NCBI GenBank assembly: GCA_019633425.1
Contig: WSUB01000039.1
Location: 218,614 to 282,613, forward strand
Source of the DNA: Tulasnella sp. 424
Lineage: Eukaryota; Basidiomycota; Agaricomycetes; Cantharellales; Tulasnellaceae
Length of the DNA: 64,000 nucleotides
Direction of reading: 5' to 3'
Within the stretch, counting starts at the first letter, position 1, and each line of letters opens with the position of its first letter. The notes below the pieces were generated by a model. That model saw only the letters and a list, made by a program, of their open reading frames with translations. It had not been told where the DNA came from and searched no databases. Shown piece after piece: positions 46,259-57,807 of the stretch. Both the position numbers and the translations under genes were made by a program.

Positions 46259-47600
46259 TCCAGGGGGCTTCACGCAGGAGCGGTTCTGCCCGCACCTCCA
46301 CCCCGGCCATCCCTGAAGGCCAAAGCGATTCAGCAATCCTTTACCAGACCAAGTTCCCCCCCGGAGAGAATTAGTTCCCTCGGCACGGAGCTTCCCCACC
46401 CATTGACAGGTTGGGAGCCGCGTGGGCAGCAGCAAGAGTTACTTCTTGAAGAACTTACTCAACTAGACTCTGAGCCAGGTCCCGCAGCGGACCAATTGGT
46501 CGCCCTCCTCCAAACCCTGGGACAAGTTGCTTTGAAGACGACACGAAATAAGCACAGAATTTATAATATTTTGCTGCACTCACGAGATATCTGCAACAAT
46601 ATCCTCGCTGATCCAGACAGCGTCTGCAACTCCGATGCCAATGTTATCGACTCTGTTGACGGCGCGATTGCCCCAGAAATGGTGTTAGGTGCCATGGGGC
46701 GCTTTTATAATTTGATCGATACCTTAGAGAAGTACGCTGGATTATACCGATCCTGGGGTTCTCATTCTGAAATGGAACTGCAGAGCATTGCTGGAGGTTG
46801 CCACAGTTATCCCTGCTGAACTGGAGACATTTGGGCCCCAAGCACTTTCCTCCTGGGATCAAAGTCGAGTAGCTTTGTGCAGAATCTGGAACATTCTCCA
46901 CAGGGAGCCGTTTAAGGCGAGTAAAGGAGGGGTGTTTCTTTTTGCTGCTAATAGCCGGCTTTCAGGAAATTCCGCTTAGTTGGAGAGTTGATTTCCATGA
47001 CAGCTGCCTGTTTGATGATTGCGCGTGGCTGTCGCGTCTTCTGCATGAGATAATTGAACCTGAAATCGCCCTTCAGTTTTCGAAAGACCAGGAAACCCCC
47101 CCCAGCGTTATTTCGACCATCCAAGGCTTCACACTTCTCGAGAATATCATCAAATGCCGGTCTTCAGCGGTGAGCCACTACCAGACGTGCGCAGCCGGAA
47201 GAAGAGCTCCGAGATTAACTGCTTCCCGCGCTAGGAGCCATTCAGAGACACTGTGATTGATATGGCTACCTTACTTGCTAAAATGCTGTCAGAAACGACA
47301 CTTCCTGAGGAAGCACAGGCCGGGGCTCATCAGAATGCCAGGAAATCCCGTACGTTGGGAGCTGAGAATCGCGACTGGCTCCTTGGAGTCTTAGCCGGGT
47401 GAGCTGCTCGGCAATTTCGGCTCGATTTTTACTCATGAAAGATCCCCTGGTAGAATATTCTCCATTTTGGAGACAGGTTCTTCACTGAACCCCGTTGACA
47501 CTAGCCTGATCGATACTCAGTGGGCGAATATTCGGGCTTCTGCATGGTCACGAATCTCCCAGTCCCAATCTCCCAACGGGACGGAGCAGCAATACATCTC
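46259..47600 (+). pseudogene. broken paralogue of the MYND-finger gene
   Basis: Segments align in order with the N-terminal half of the MYND gene at 16800-20004. RNKHRIYNILLHSRDICNNI matches RNKHKIYSVLRVSHEIYNYI; FDDCAWLSRLLHEIIEPEIA matches FDDCSWLSRLLYSGIDAEVD; VIDMATLLAKML matches VLDIATLLAQVL. There is a frameshift near 46785 between two matching segments. The donor at 46919 would be GC instead of GT, and an in-frame TGA at 47602 follows the counterpart of the FSIFDLDGTLEP exon. The MYND finger itself was not found downstream. It is read as a duplicated, decaying copy; a sequencing error could explain one break but not all. Confidence 0.75.
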
Positions 47601-48063
47601 GTGATAAACATGAAATATAAGCAGTCAGGCAGGAGCTTGGCCGGATTTCCGGGTATCGGAACAAGCCTTCACCGTCCTCGTTTCCTCCTGACTGTCGGCT
47701 TCAACCAAGAACCTACCGAGTCACCCGACCACTGGAGAAGGTTCAAGTCGTTCTGCTTAGTTTGTCAGGTCTCGGGATGTCGTACACTTGCCTATCCCTT
47801 TCAGAGTCCCTTTTCCTTTACGTACTGATGTATTGCCCCGCGCTATCGAATCCAACGAATGCGACTTGGCGACCGCAATGATATTCGTTATATGTGCTGT
47901 GATACTTTATCTACAGTCGATGCATTCGTAAACCTCGGCGGTTTAGACCTAGCTTTCAGGTAGTCCTCCTCACGAAACCCGAGGCTCAAGATTTTAGATG
48001 ATCCATTGAAGGAGGTGAGGGGTAGCATAAATCTGGATATACGATTAGGACCTTGTTACGGAA
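47601..48063. other. decaying downstream part of the MYND-like locus, nothing firm
   Basis: No frame here could be aligned to the later exons of the MYND gene. A plus-strand frame to 47828 contains polar residues only. Possibly degraded pseudogene sequence. Confidence 0.35.
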
Positions 48064-48710
48064 AAATTATGACAGTCTCCTTCACGGAAAAAAATTTGCA
48101 AGCCCTGTGCGATTCACCGAAGGGTGATACACACCAGTTGCTGGTCTCACTCCTTACTCCTGTACTTTAGGACCCTGAAAAGACCTTTTTCGTTAATTTT
48201 CCAGCTATGATGGAGCGGGCATGATTATGGCTGTTCGCGGTCATAAACAAGGGAGGTCTTCAAGCTCGTGCACCGTCGCACTGGGGATATCGTCTATTGG
48301 GAGGGGAAAAATTTTACTATGACGGCCAATATCTGGGACTGTGAGGGCACCGGAAGGTTATATTTACCAACAGAATATATTATTATGTCAGCTAATAAAC
48401 CACTATTTGACTGTGCGATTTGTCTACAGCTCCAGCATGAGTATCTGTTCCGGCATCGCCGCATTATTGGGAGACTTGATGCGCTTATGCATATTCTCAA
48501 CATAGTAAAGTAAACAGTTACTATTCTTTACATATACAAAGAATATTTAATGAGACATTCGCGAAACCCCGACGGTCAAAACAGGGGAATGTCTTGTCAG
48601 GGTCCTGCTCTGTCGGAGTAAGGAGGAAGACTAGTGAGTTGTGCGCAACACCCTTTGGTGTACCGCACAGGACATGCAGACATTTTTCCGCAAAGGAAAC
48701 TGTCATATAC
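48064..48710. repeat. diverged inverted repeat with coding-like arms
   Basis: The plus strand from 48067 (atgacagtctccttcacgg) and the minus strand from 48706 (atgacagtttcctttgcgg) are alike over about 150 bases. Both translate from ATG to similar peptides: MTVSFTEKNLQALCDSPKGD and MTVSFAEKCLHVLCGTPKGV, each followed by an LLTP ... DP-KTF block. The arms enclose about 310 bases with an 81-codon plus-strand frame (48268-48513). This may be a gene fragment duplicated in inverted orientation or the arms of a small element. Confidence 0.65.
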
Positions 48711-49147
48711 TGCGGCCACGGGTGGCGGATTTTGAAGGACTTGAGATGAAGGCAACACCTGTCATTCGCGTTTCATGACTTCTCTACATGATAATATATC
48801 CTCCAACCATCCTCTTAGTCGCTATAAGTGTTCCATGCTATGTGGGCTTCGTCTGCTCTGCATCGAGGCATGATCGCGGTTGCCCAATCTGAGGAGGACG
48901 GTTCACGTGATTAGCTTGTTCAATTGTCTCCCACCACTCTACCTGCGCCGACCTGCTTATATAGATTTAAGTACACGCACAATCAAAGCGAATTTACGAC
49001 ATATTCATACGTAACATTTCTGATGGGATCCGAGATGTCCTTACCGCTTCCAGCTACATCAGTCCAGCCGCAAAATGATGGTCGCTTGCAATGTGCGTGA
49101 TACGCAGTTGGTGTCTATCATTTAGCTACTTGAGCTGAAATTTCGAC
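48711..49147. other. intergenic, no gene seen
   Basis: Upstream of the first membrane-protein copy. A TATA-like tatataga lies at 48957-48964, roughly 190 bases before the ATG at 49148; no other feature was seen. Confidence 0.35.
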
Positions 49148-50068
49148 ATGCTCCCAGACGAGTTACCAAAGTTAGTCGAGTCCGTTCGGAATGGATGGAT
49201 AGCTTCCGCACAGGCAATCGCCGTCGTAGTTCGTCCGCTCGACTCCCCCAGCTCTGGAGAAAAAAACTTAGTTCTTACAAAAGATTAAAAAAGATTAGGG
49301 CGCACTATTCGCCGCTGGGGAAACGGCTCTCATACCCTTTGTCAAGACGGCCAGTGTCGATCCCGAGGGCAACCCACTGTTACCCGATCATGCTGCTCTC
49401 TTCAAGTGCCTCCTCGTATTCTCCTACGGCGCTTTCCTTTTCAACGCGAGCGCGACCATAAGCTCTCTCATTTTGATCGATAAACTTGGAGAGATGGCTT
49501 TTGTGAATCGCAACCGAGGAGACAATGGTGGTTGGGTACCGAGGTGAGTGGTTTTGCCCGGCTTCTCTTGTACACATTTGGAGTTATTTTGCGTTTCAGT
49601 TCGGCCAATCGACTTCTCACAGAATATAATCTTGGGGGCGTCTGGTATTCTGTTCAAGCTCACTGTGAGGCAAATGAACGAACCGGGGTTGGGAAGCAGA
49701 ACTGAAAGACGCGCATCTGTCCAGGCCTTTTATCACTCCTTCTCGGTTGCACGTGTATCTTCCTTCAGATCGTACTATACACTTGGTTAAAGGAGCCTCA
49801 GGTGGTCTTCATCCTGACGACGATAATCACCGGATGGTGCGCTCTTCCTTTGGTGCTCTCAATTACCCACAGTAGTAAGTCCTTCATCATTGCTTCACAT
49901 ACACAACATCTTACAGCCTCGACGAATATAAATGTATGCAGTATCCACGGCGTACAGCGAAGTCTGGGTCACTCAACGCACGCGATCCATTCCCCTCGGA
50001 ATAGTTTAAGGCGTCTCTTGGCCATAAGATCCTTCCATGTAATGTCTGCATCTCTATTCGGTCTGTAG
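49148..50068 (+). CDS. small multi-pass membrane protein, module copy 1
   Basis: Exons 49148-49228, 49299-49543, 49600-49664, 49725-49874 and 49917-50068, all in frame (about 230 residues). It opens MLPDELPKLVESVRNGWIAS and has hydrophobic stretches at HAALFKCLLVFSYGAFLFNA and in the segment LLGCTCIFLQIVLYTWLKEP, then VVFILTTIITGWCALPLVL. I do not recognise a named family; the topology suggests three to four membrane helices. The last exon is doubtful because it overlaps the end of the convergent gene; the real end may be earlier. A paralogue, frameshifted, lies at 56894-57740. Confidence 0.6.
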
Positions 50069-51212
50069 CTATACTCCCAAGCTTCGGAATGATGGTGGAA
50101 CGTTCGTGTTCGGTCCTTGCTCTGGCCAAGCTGAGACGTGATTGGGTCGTTCAAACCTTTCTCGGAACCCGATGTAAGTACTGTACAATGGGGTTGCAGA
50201 TCAGTGAGTCGGCACCTACCGTCAACAATATGGACCTTGTCGTCTTGTGTTGCGCCTTCTCCTCCCTCATGGTCGAGTGGGACGCCTTCGACCAGGAGTA
50301 TGAACTTGTTCTCGGGAATCACCAAGTACACCGCTCCACTACCCAAGGGACCTGTGCGGGCTAATCCTTTGAGAGAGTCAGACTCTTTCTTCCATTCAAA
50401 CTTCGAGCCTTGTTGAGTATGGCAGTGTGCGTTGACGGGTCGAGAATAGAGATAGGGGTGTTTGGTGAGAGTCGTTGGATGGTGGAGACGTATGACGAAT
50501 AAGAGGTCGTCGAGAGTGTAACCGCCGCCAACGGACAGTGAATCTGTTGAAATACATAAAATACTAATTGATAGATTCAGAAGCCCCGGGGCTTACATGA
50601 GAGAGTTTCCGAAGTCGTCTGCTGTGATCCAGGCGCCCGTCTGCAAATGGTCGCGGTGATAGGGAGCTTCGTAGATTTTCCGGTCGACCCGGCGCTTTGC
50701 TAGATCAAGATGTTATGGTGGTGGGGCAACGTTGGAATATCGAGCAAATTCACTGACATTGAGGGTCTCGATGGCTGCCGTCAACGCGCGACTCCGAACC
50801 TTATCGTCGGGCAGTTGAATCTTGTCCTAGAATATGGGATGAGCGATGGTAGTGGGACCATAGATTGAGCAATGTCTAATGGTTCACCTCGTCAGGGAAG
50901 TATGGGGTAACCGCGTCCACAGCCTGTCGAACCGGGTCGCCGGGGTAGTCCAAGTCGTAGTGGAACCCATCTCGCATCCGTTTGACGGCGGTAACACAAA
51001 GCTCTATGACTCTACGACTCTTGTCAGTACCAGCAATGAGTCCTTATCACATGGAATAGCCCTTACTTCTGAATATCGACTTTCTCAGGTATATTTGGGT
51101 CTGCCTCGAGGCGGCGCTGAAGTGTCACGCAATGTTCCAGAAGCCAGTGAGCCATACCGAAGTTGGGTCTGGAGAGTCGGCGGAATATGTCTTTGAATAG
51201 GTCGTCAAACAT
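49969..51212 (-). CDS. uncharacterised protein, module copy 1
   Basis: Multi-exon minus-strand gene that converges on the membrane-protein gene. It starts MFDDLFKDIFRRLSRPNFGM, continues through helical exons (SRRVIELCVTAVKRMRDGFH) to YTLDDLLFVIRLHHPTTLTK, then a beta-rich end (AVYLVIPENKFILLVEGVPL, KLFRGEWIACVE). The same order of segments occurs in the copy at 57808-59049. The family is unknown to me; there are no catalytic motifs, signal peptide or membrane segment. Splice sites in the middle are only partly resolved. Confidence 0.55.
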
Positions 51213-52330
51213 AGTAGCGGGCGTTGGAACTAAAGATGGGGTCGTGTAGGGATTTGAGGGGAGACGGTAATGTCTATTCAAATTGGGACCGCGTTAAGCG
51301 CTCGAAGTACAAAACAGCCTCGGATAGATGCAGCAGCACGACGGACGTGGCCAAGCCACAAGGAAGTGCTAGCATCAAACTTTGGAGTCGCTTATGCTAT
51401 TGGAAGGATTTCCCTGAGCGAATGCTCTCTACTCGTTAGGGCCAGGCAGATTAGCCGCGTCGTTATACTTGCACAATCACCGTCGCTCGCCCCAAACGCG
51501 TGCACGTAGTCGCGGCGCGTTCATCGCAGCTTCTGTGCCACAGGCAATCCACGATCGGTATCTTGGTTTGGAGATCGTGTTCTGCTGAGCTGAGATGGCA
51601 GGTACCAGCAGTAATGGGCTTTGTACGGGAACATCCGAATATATGGAAGCTTTAAATTGCCTTACGTCAGAGAAACTTTGTCCCCCGTTGGTATCTAATC
51701 AAACCTGCCTGACATCTCTGTACATGTAGCCCGCGGACATTTTAGCTTAAGGACTAAATGCTGGCCATTCTACCCGCAACACTATACCGAACCCCGAAAC
51801 TTCAACTGAATTGAACCATGGTCCAACGTCTGACCGTGCCTCGCTTCTTCCGGTCCACACACCCGTCTTGGATTGTCTCGGATTTCGAGTTACGGCAAGT
51901 CATCCACGACTTGCACAATTCGTCACCACGCTGCAAGAAATGCCTCGACTGACTCTTGGAGAACATGGCCCCTCGTTTTTTCTCCGGACAGCCCAGGACT
52001 ACCGATGCAGGAAAGTGGCTGCGGTGCAAGCAGATGGAGGATATAAAGTTTGAAGCGCAACGTCTCTGGTGGAATTCTGCGTCGAAAACACGTGGTAGAC
52101 GTGTGTCGAAGGCGAGCGGTATTGGCAAAAAATGCTCATAGCCAATCGGAGAATGAAGGGCCCAGGTACATTGTGTTCTTGACTTTAAAAGCGCCAGAAT
52201 GCGCTCACTTCGGCCGAATTCTCCTGAACCCCTCGCCTCCTGCCTCTGTTTATCACCCCTTCTTTGGCCAACAGCCCTCATCCCACTTTCTCCTTGACCA
52301 TTCTCTCAACTGTACAGGACTGAGTTCGAC
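51213..52330. other. divergent intergenic region, no gene recognised
   Basis: About 1.1 kb between the start of the minus-strand module gene and the kinase-TPR gene; it should contain both promoters. A 159-codon minus frame (52281-51802) is present but has no family features and lies in the putative promoter. Confidence 0.4.
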
Positions 52331-55300
52331 ATGGCGTACAGCTTCTCAACTCAGCCCGAGGGAAACGAAAGACAAAGCAAGGCTGTAAGTCCTCCCATAC
52401 ATAAAAGCGGAAGTAGGCGCTGACGTGGGACCTCGAAGCGGGAGATTCTCAAGGGATTGTCCGGGCACAGAATCGACCCCAGTACAATCAAAATGATAGA
52501 CTCCAAACCATATGCAAGAGGCGGACAAGGGACTATTGTCGTTGGAACTCTAACTGTTTCTGACGAAGTCGCGTCATTTATCCCTGAGAAATACCTGAAA
52601 ACGTTCCTTGAGGTGAAATTGGCAATAAAGAAGCTGGGATGGGATTGTGAGGATGCTGAGGCATCGACAAAGTTTTTCAATGTATGGTTGTGTTCCTATG
52701 TCTTACTCCCACTGTTCTCATTCGCCCCCGCCCCACTAGTCTTTCGTCAACGAGCTCAAGCTGATGGCGACACTTAATCATCCCAACGTTATCAGTCTTA
52801 TTGGATTTGTGGAGGATTCGGAGAAACGCGACGCCTGGGTGATTACGCCTTGGATACCAAATGGAAATGTTCGCGAGTTTTTGGCGTCTGGGGAGTGGGA
52901 TATTCCCGAACGTGTCTCTCTCGTGAGTGAAATGTTCATCGCTGCAAACTTCGATTCTTAATGGACTCATTTGATTTCTAGATCCAAGATACAGTAAACG
53001 GTCTGGAGTACTTGCACACTAGACAACCTCCTATCTGTCACGGTGATCTCAAATCTGTGAGCTCTCGACTTGGAGTTGCGTTTTGAGCTTATCCTTTGCC
53101 CTAATCAAGACATGGTCCAGTTAAACATCCTTGTAGACGCCTCCTACCGCGCAGTTATCACCGACTTTCAGTCAGCTCGTGCGAAAGGAACAGTCGACGC
53201 AGCTGAGGAGATTGATATTCTCAGCGAGCCGCCCCGTCAGATGAACATCGACGATTTAGTTCAGGAGTTAATCTCCCCCAAGATTCAATTCGACTCTTCT
53301 ACCTTGGAACTTACCCTCACTGGAGCTGGTTATTCCCTTCGGTGGACAGCCCCTGAGGTGCTTAGGGATGGCCCGGGGTCTCAGGATCTACGCAGCGATA
53401 TGTGGAGTATCGGCTGGATTTGTTGGGAGGTCAGTAATTCACGGGCTAATCCTCATCGCTGTGGCTCACGCGTGCCAATGTGTATACGGGTCAGATCTTT
53501 ACCGGCAAAATTCCGTTTGAAGAACTCGGAGGTCATTTGGCCAGACTAATATCGACCATTATAAAAGGGAAACTGCCAGCGATTCGGGAAGAAGCCGATC
53601 TGTCCCATGTTCTCCAGCTATGCAGCTTAATGATGAATTGCTGGATGTCAAACCCGGTCGAAAGGATCGACGTTTCCACTTTTCGGCGAAAAGTTCGTTT
53701 CGTGGTGAGTGCTTTCATGGAGGGCGGTATTTTCGACTCTGAAACGGACCTTCTACAAGCCTTCCATAACTCCTTCGGTGGATAGGTCTGGCGGGTCGAA
53801 GGTACGATCCGCGAACCTTCTCTTGGAGCTCGGAAGGATGCATTGCCTCCAAAACAACACGGTGATGGCCGAGTCCCACTTCCAATCAGCCATCGAAGTT
53901 GCGACCCGAACCAAGGATGACGGGGCCTGGGCGAATGCTTTGAACGGCCTTGGAGGGGTCTACAACGCTCAGTCAAGGTATCCCGAGGCCGAGAAGGCTT
54001 TCAGGGAAGCGCACGAGATCCATTGTCGCATTGGCAACGATCGTGGAGCTGCAGACGCTTTGAACGGCCTAGGAGGGGTCTACGGCGGTCAATCAAGGTA
54101 TCGCGAGGCCGAGAAGGCTTTCATGGAATCGCACGAGATCCATTCTCGCATTGGCAACGACAACGGAGCTGCGGACGCTTTGAACGCCCTGGGAGGTTTC
54201 TACCGCGATCAATCAAGGCATCGCGAAGCCGATAAGACATTTATAGCCACAAAGGCTTTCGAGATCCTTTTTCGCGGTGGCAATCAACGCGGAGCTGCGG
54301 ACGCTCTGACCGACCTGGTAGGTGTCTACGGCGATCAATCAAGGCATCGCGAAGCCGACGAGGCTCTCATAGAAGCGCACGACATCCATTTTATTGGCAG
54401 CTGGAACGGAGCTGCGGACGCTTTGCACGGTCTGGGAGGGGTCTACAGCGATCAATCAAGGTATCGCGAGGCTGAGAAAGCCTTCATAGAAGCGCACAGG
54501 ACCCATTCTCGTGTCGGCAATGACCTTGGAGTGGGGAATGCTTTGATCGGCCTCGGAAAGGTCTTCAGCGCTCAGTCGAGAGATTCCGAGACCGAGAAGG
54601 CTTTTATGGAAGCGCACGAGATCCATTCTCGCATTGGCAACGAACGCGGAGCTGCGGACGCCTTGAGCGGCCTGGGAGGGGTCTACGGCGGTCAATTTAG
54701 GTATCGCGAAGCCGAGAGGGCTTTCATGGAAGCGCACGAGATCCATTCTCGCAATGGCAACGAACGCGGAGCTGCGGACGCTTTGAGCGGCCTGGGAGGG
54801 GTCTACAGCGGTCAATTAAGGTATTGCGAAGCCGAGAAGGCTTTCATGGAAGCACACGGCATCCATTCTCGCATCGGCAACGAACGCGGAGCTGCGGACG
54901 CCTTGAGCGGCCTGGGAGGGGTCTACGGCGGTCAATTCAGGTATCGCGAAGCCGAGAAGGCTTTCATGGAAGCGCACGAGATCCATTCTCGCATTGGCAA
55001 CGAACGCGGAGCTGCGGACGCTTTGACCGGCCTGGGAGGGGTCTACAGCGCTCAGTCGAGATATTCCGAGGCCGAGAAGGCTTTCGTGGAAGCGCACGAG
55101 ATCCATTCTCGCATCGGCAATGTGCTTGGAGTGGGTAATGCTTTGATCAGTTTAGGAGAAACTTACGACGCCCAGTCTAGGGATTCTGAGGCAGAGAAGC
55201 TTTTTATTGAAGCGCATAAAATCCATTCTCGCATTGGCACATGCATCGGAACGGCGACTGCTTTGATTGCTCTAGGAAATACCTATGACGCCCAGTCAAG

Positions 55301-55448
55301 AGATTCTGAGGCCGAGCAGGCTTACATGGACGCGCTGAAGATTCTGTATAGGATTGATAACGGTCCTGGAGCGAGAAATGTCCCAAACGATCTAGAAGAC
55401 ATCTCCGACGGTGAGCCATGGGACCCCGAGGACGAGGAGAGCCACTAG
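52331..55448 (+). CDS. protein kinase-TPR fusion
   Basis: 920 residues. Exons: 52331-52384, 52439-52681, 52740-52922, 52982-53056, 53121-53429, 53495-53704, 53760-55448, all in frame. The N-terminal domain is a TKL/RIP-like kinase: ARGGQGTIVV (Gly loop), KLAIKKLG (Lys), LNHPNVISLIGFVED, HGDLKSLNILV (catalytic loop, with HGD for HRD), ITDFQSAR (DFQ for DFG), LRWTAPEVL and DMWSIGWICWEVFTGKIPFE. The DFG glycine change suggests altered or weak activity. The last exon encodes about 12 TPR units of 40 residues (consensus near AEKAFMEAHEIHSRIGNERG, AADALSGLGGVY), then an acidic tail. Kinase plus long TPR array resembles sensor-effector layouts of fungal NLR-type proteins; that role is inference. It lies between two copies of a two-gene module. 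Confidence 0.88.
53925..55370 (+). repeat. tandem 120-base coding repeats (TPR array)
   Basis: About twelve in-frame units of 120 bases (40 codons), recognisable from cgcggagctgcggacgctttgagcggcctggg at 54650, 54770, 54890 and 55010. Units in the middle are nearly identical at DNA level, the outer ones more diverged. One unit near 54240 carries a short insertion that keeps frame. This is the pattern of recent unit amplification or gene conversion. Confidence 0.9.
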
Positions 55449-56893
55449 AAATCCCACCAGCTGAGCCCCGTAACATCTACGAGATTGGGACGACACCCGC
55501 CATTTCTTCCTTCGATGACGGAACATCCGCGTCTCACGATCCCGAGTCAGAATCCCTCCTCGTCCCTTCCAAATGTTACATCCAGGTTTGAATCTACCGC
55601 CTCTCCGATTAATTCCTTTGTACATGTATGAAACGTTTGAGTTTTAGAGTAATCCTTGGCTTGTCACCACGCCTCCCTGGCAAGTCGAGTGTTCTTGAGC
55701 CATTTTTCTTTGTCTTTTCGCTTCCTTCATTCCGTGGCCATCATGAGTACTGGCTATATGTGCGCATACAAAGTAGTGTTGCAAGGACTCATGGCTGAGT
55801 GAGTCCTACGGCTCGCGGACCAAAAGGGGATGCGTGGGACCACCAAACATGGTCACCTCTCACCACCATCCCCTCTCTACCCTCTCCGCGATAGCAACGT
55901 CTTTTCATTGCATTCCACTCTGAGATGGGTCTCTAGGACTTGTTGGATCCTGTTTACAGGTCCACAAGGTGCCAGTGGCACTGGTGGCTCGACTCTGCTC
56001 GAAATTTTTCGGCACACCGGGCTTGATCCCCTTGTATCGTGTTTTAGGACACTCTGAGACTATCTGGAGACCATGGTTACCTTTGGAATGGTCTTTCCTT
56101 TCTTTTCTTGAGCCTTTGATTGCTCTTTAGATGCAGGTGGACTGCTGCAACTGTTGGAGCCATGTTTGCTCTGGGCCGTGATTGCCCACCAAGTCCCCCC
56201 CCCCTGGCAACCATAAGCTGAGGCTTGGTTGACCTTATAATGTTCTATTTCAAGTTATTTTGGGTCGCAGATCACCCTCACTGGTTATTTCTGGGTCGTA
56301 GATCACCCTCACCAGTTATTTTGGGTCATAGGTCACCCCCTCTGGTCATTCTGGGTCGCAGATCACCCTCTTAGATTTCAGGAGCTTATAGGCAAGGTTT
56401 CTTTGTGTAGCGGCGCAGTTGTGGGGTGCCTTTGGCCTCCACCCGTCAGCTGTCGGGTACTCGACCAAATGCGTGCGCCTTCCACGCAGTATTTGGGGTG
56501 CCTTTGGTCTTCGTACCCCCCCCAGGGCAGCAGTCGGTTGTCATCCTGGTGGTGACCGGCTTGCCCAAACTGGAGTCGAATGGAGGTGTCGGGCGAAGAC
56601 GACACTAGGTTATATAGTATGTCACCAGATCTACCACCATGTATGTATATAGCAGACCCAGCGGGAGGGAGCGAGCTGCACTAATCCTAGCTAGTCCTAA
56701 AGTTCTGTGCGGTTATTTCGCCATGCCTCGGCGTGCACGTGCGCGGCCCTACCATTCCAGGAGAACGGTTCTGTTCAAAGTCCGAGTAAGGCCAGACAGC
56801 ACAACTATATAGCCACGGCACAGCCACATTCAGCTTCATATATTCTGTGGTGCGAGCAGACCTCTTAAGACGGCATCAAACCAACTGGGAGGA
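55449..56893. other. 1.4 kb intergenic region with a minisatellite
   Basis: Downstream of the kinase-TPR gene. It holds the minisatellite at 56251-56370, a 9-base C run near 56197-56205, and a short direct repeat ttggggtgcctttgg (near 56424-56435 and 56489-56503). No gene was recognised. Confidence 0.5.
56251..56370. repeat. minisatellite, about four 30-base units
   Basis: Units follow the pattern gttattttgggtcgcagatcaccctcact with base changes (ggtcgtagatcaccctc, ggtcataggtcaccccc, ggtcgcagatcaccctc). Confidence 0.8.
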
Positions 56894-57740
56894 ATGACAG
56901 CGCCAGAAGTAGAGTGCCGCCTCAAGTGTAAGTCCATCGAAAACACTTATTTGCAGCAAAAGGGCAACCTCTAAACCCTCTGATTCTTACAAGACGAGCT
57001 ACCGAGATTGGTTGAGTCCGTTAGAACTGGGTGGCTCGCGTCATCTCAGGCAATTGCTGTTGTGGTGCATCGTTTCTTGTATTGTTCTACAACAGCGGCC
57101 ACGAAACTAACATAGCGGGGAGCCCAGGGTGCCTTATTCGCCGCCAGAGAGACAGCGCTCATTCCATTTGTCAAAACCGCGAGCGTGGACGCCGGTGGCG
57201 ACCCATCTTGCCATCTCACGCCGCTCTCTTCAAATTGCTTCTCATCATTTCCTACGGAGCCTTTCTTTTTAACGCAAGCGCGACGATTAGCTCCCTTATA
57301 TTGATTGACAAGCTTGGAGAAATGTCGTTCCTCAATCGCAACTCCACCGAAGATAGCTCGAAAACAATCCCGATGTCGGTACCTACCCGCCTATCATCGT
57401 TTCTTTCCTACTAACTACAATTCTATCGTCTCAGGTCAGCAAATAGGCTTCTCAAGGACTACCGACTTGAGCCTGACTGGTATCACGTATAATTACACTG
57501 TCAGTGAAGGGACCGATGATCTGGCCGACATTGTATCTCACACTACTTTCGCTAAGGTTTGTTATCACTTCTCCTGGGCTGCGTGTGCATATTCTTGCAA
57601 ATTACTCTGTATACGTGGTTGAAAGAGTCCGTGGTGGTTTTCGTCGCAACCACCCTTATCGCTGCTTGGTGCGTTCTGCCCTTGGTTATCAATATATCAC
57701 ACAATGGTACGTCTACGTTTACTTCGGAAATCACGGGCGG
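56894..57740 (+). pseudogene. small membrane protein, module copy 2 (frameshifted)
   Basis: Paralogue of the gene at 49148. It begins MTAPEVECRLK, then ELPRLVESVRTGWLASSQAI after an intron. Later segments (GAFLFNASATISSLILIDKL, TLYTWLKESVVVFVATTLIA) are clear. The exon from 57119 runs in frame as GALFAAR...TALIPFVKTASV, but near 57200 the frame changes between VDAGGD and PILPSHAALFK, consistent with a single-base loss compared with copy 1. Without that break the gene would be complete, so either it is newly broken or the assembly carries a base error. Confidence 0.65.
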
Positions 57741-57807
57741 AATCTTTTGTTTATCATTACACTGGACCACTAGTAAATAAAGCATACAGACGAAGCTTGG
57801 AATAATG

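Noticed and set aside
51802..52281. 159-codon minus frame between the module and the kinase-TPR gene
   Set aside because: No motif, Arg/Ser-rich random composition, and it lies in the likely promoter of the kinase gene.
54456..55106. Minus-strand and alternative plus frames across the TPR array
   Set aside because: They are shadows created by the 120-base periodicity of the TPR coding sequence.
56251..56370. CRISPR-like array
   Set aside because: Units are adjacent without unique spacers and the DNA is eukaryotic; this is a minisatellite.
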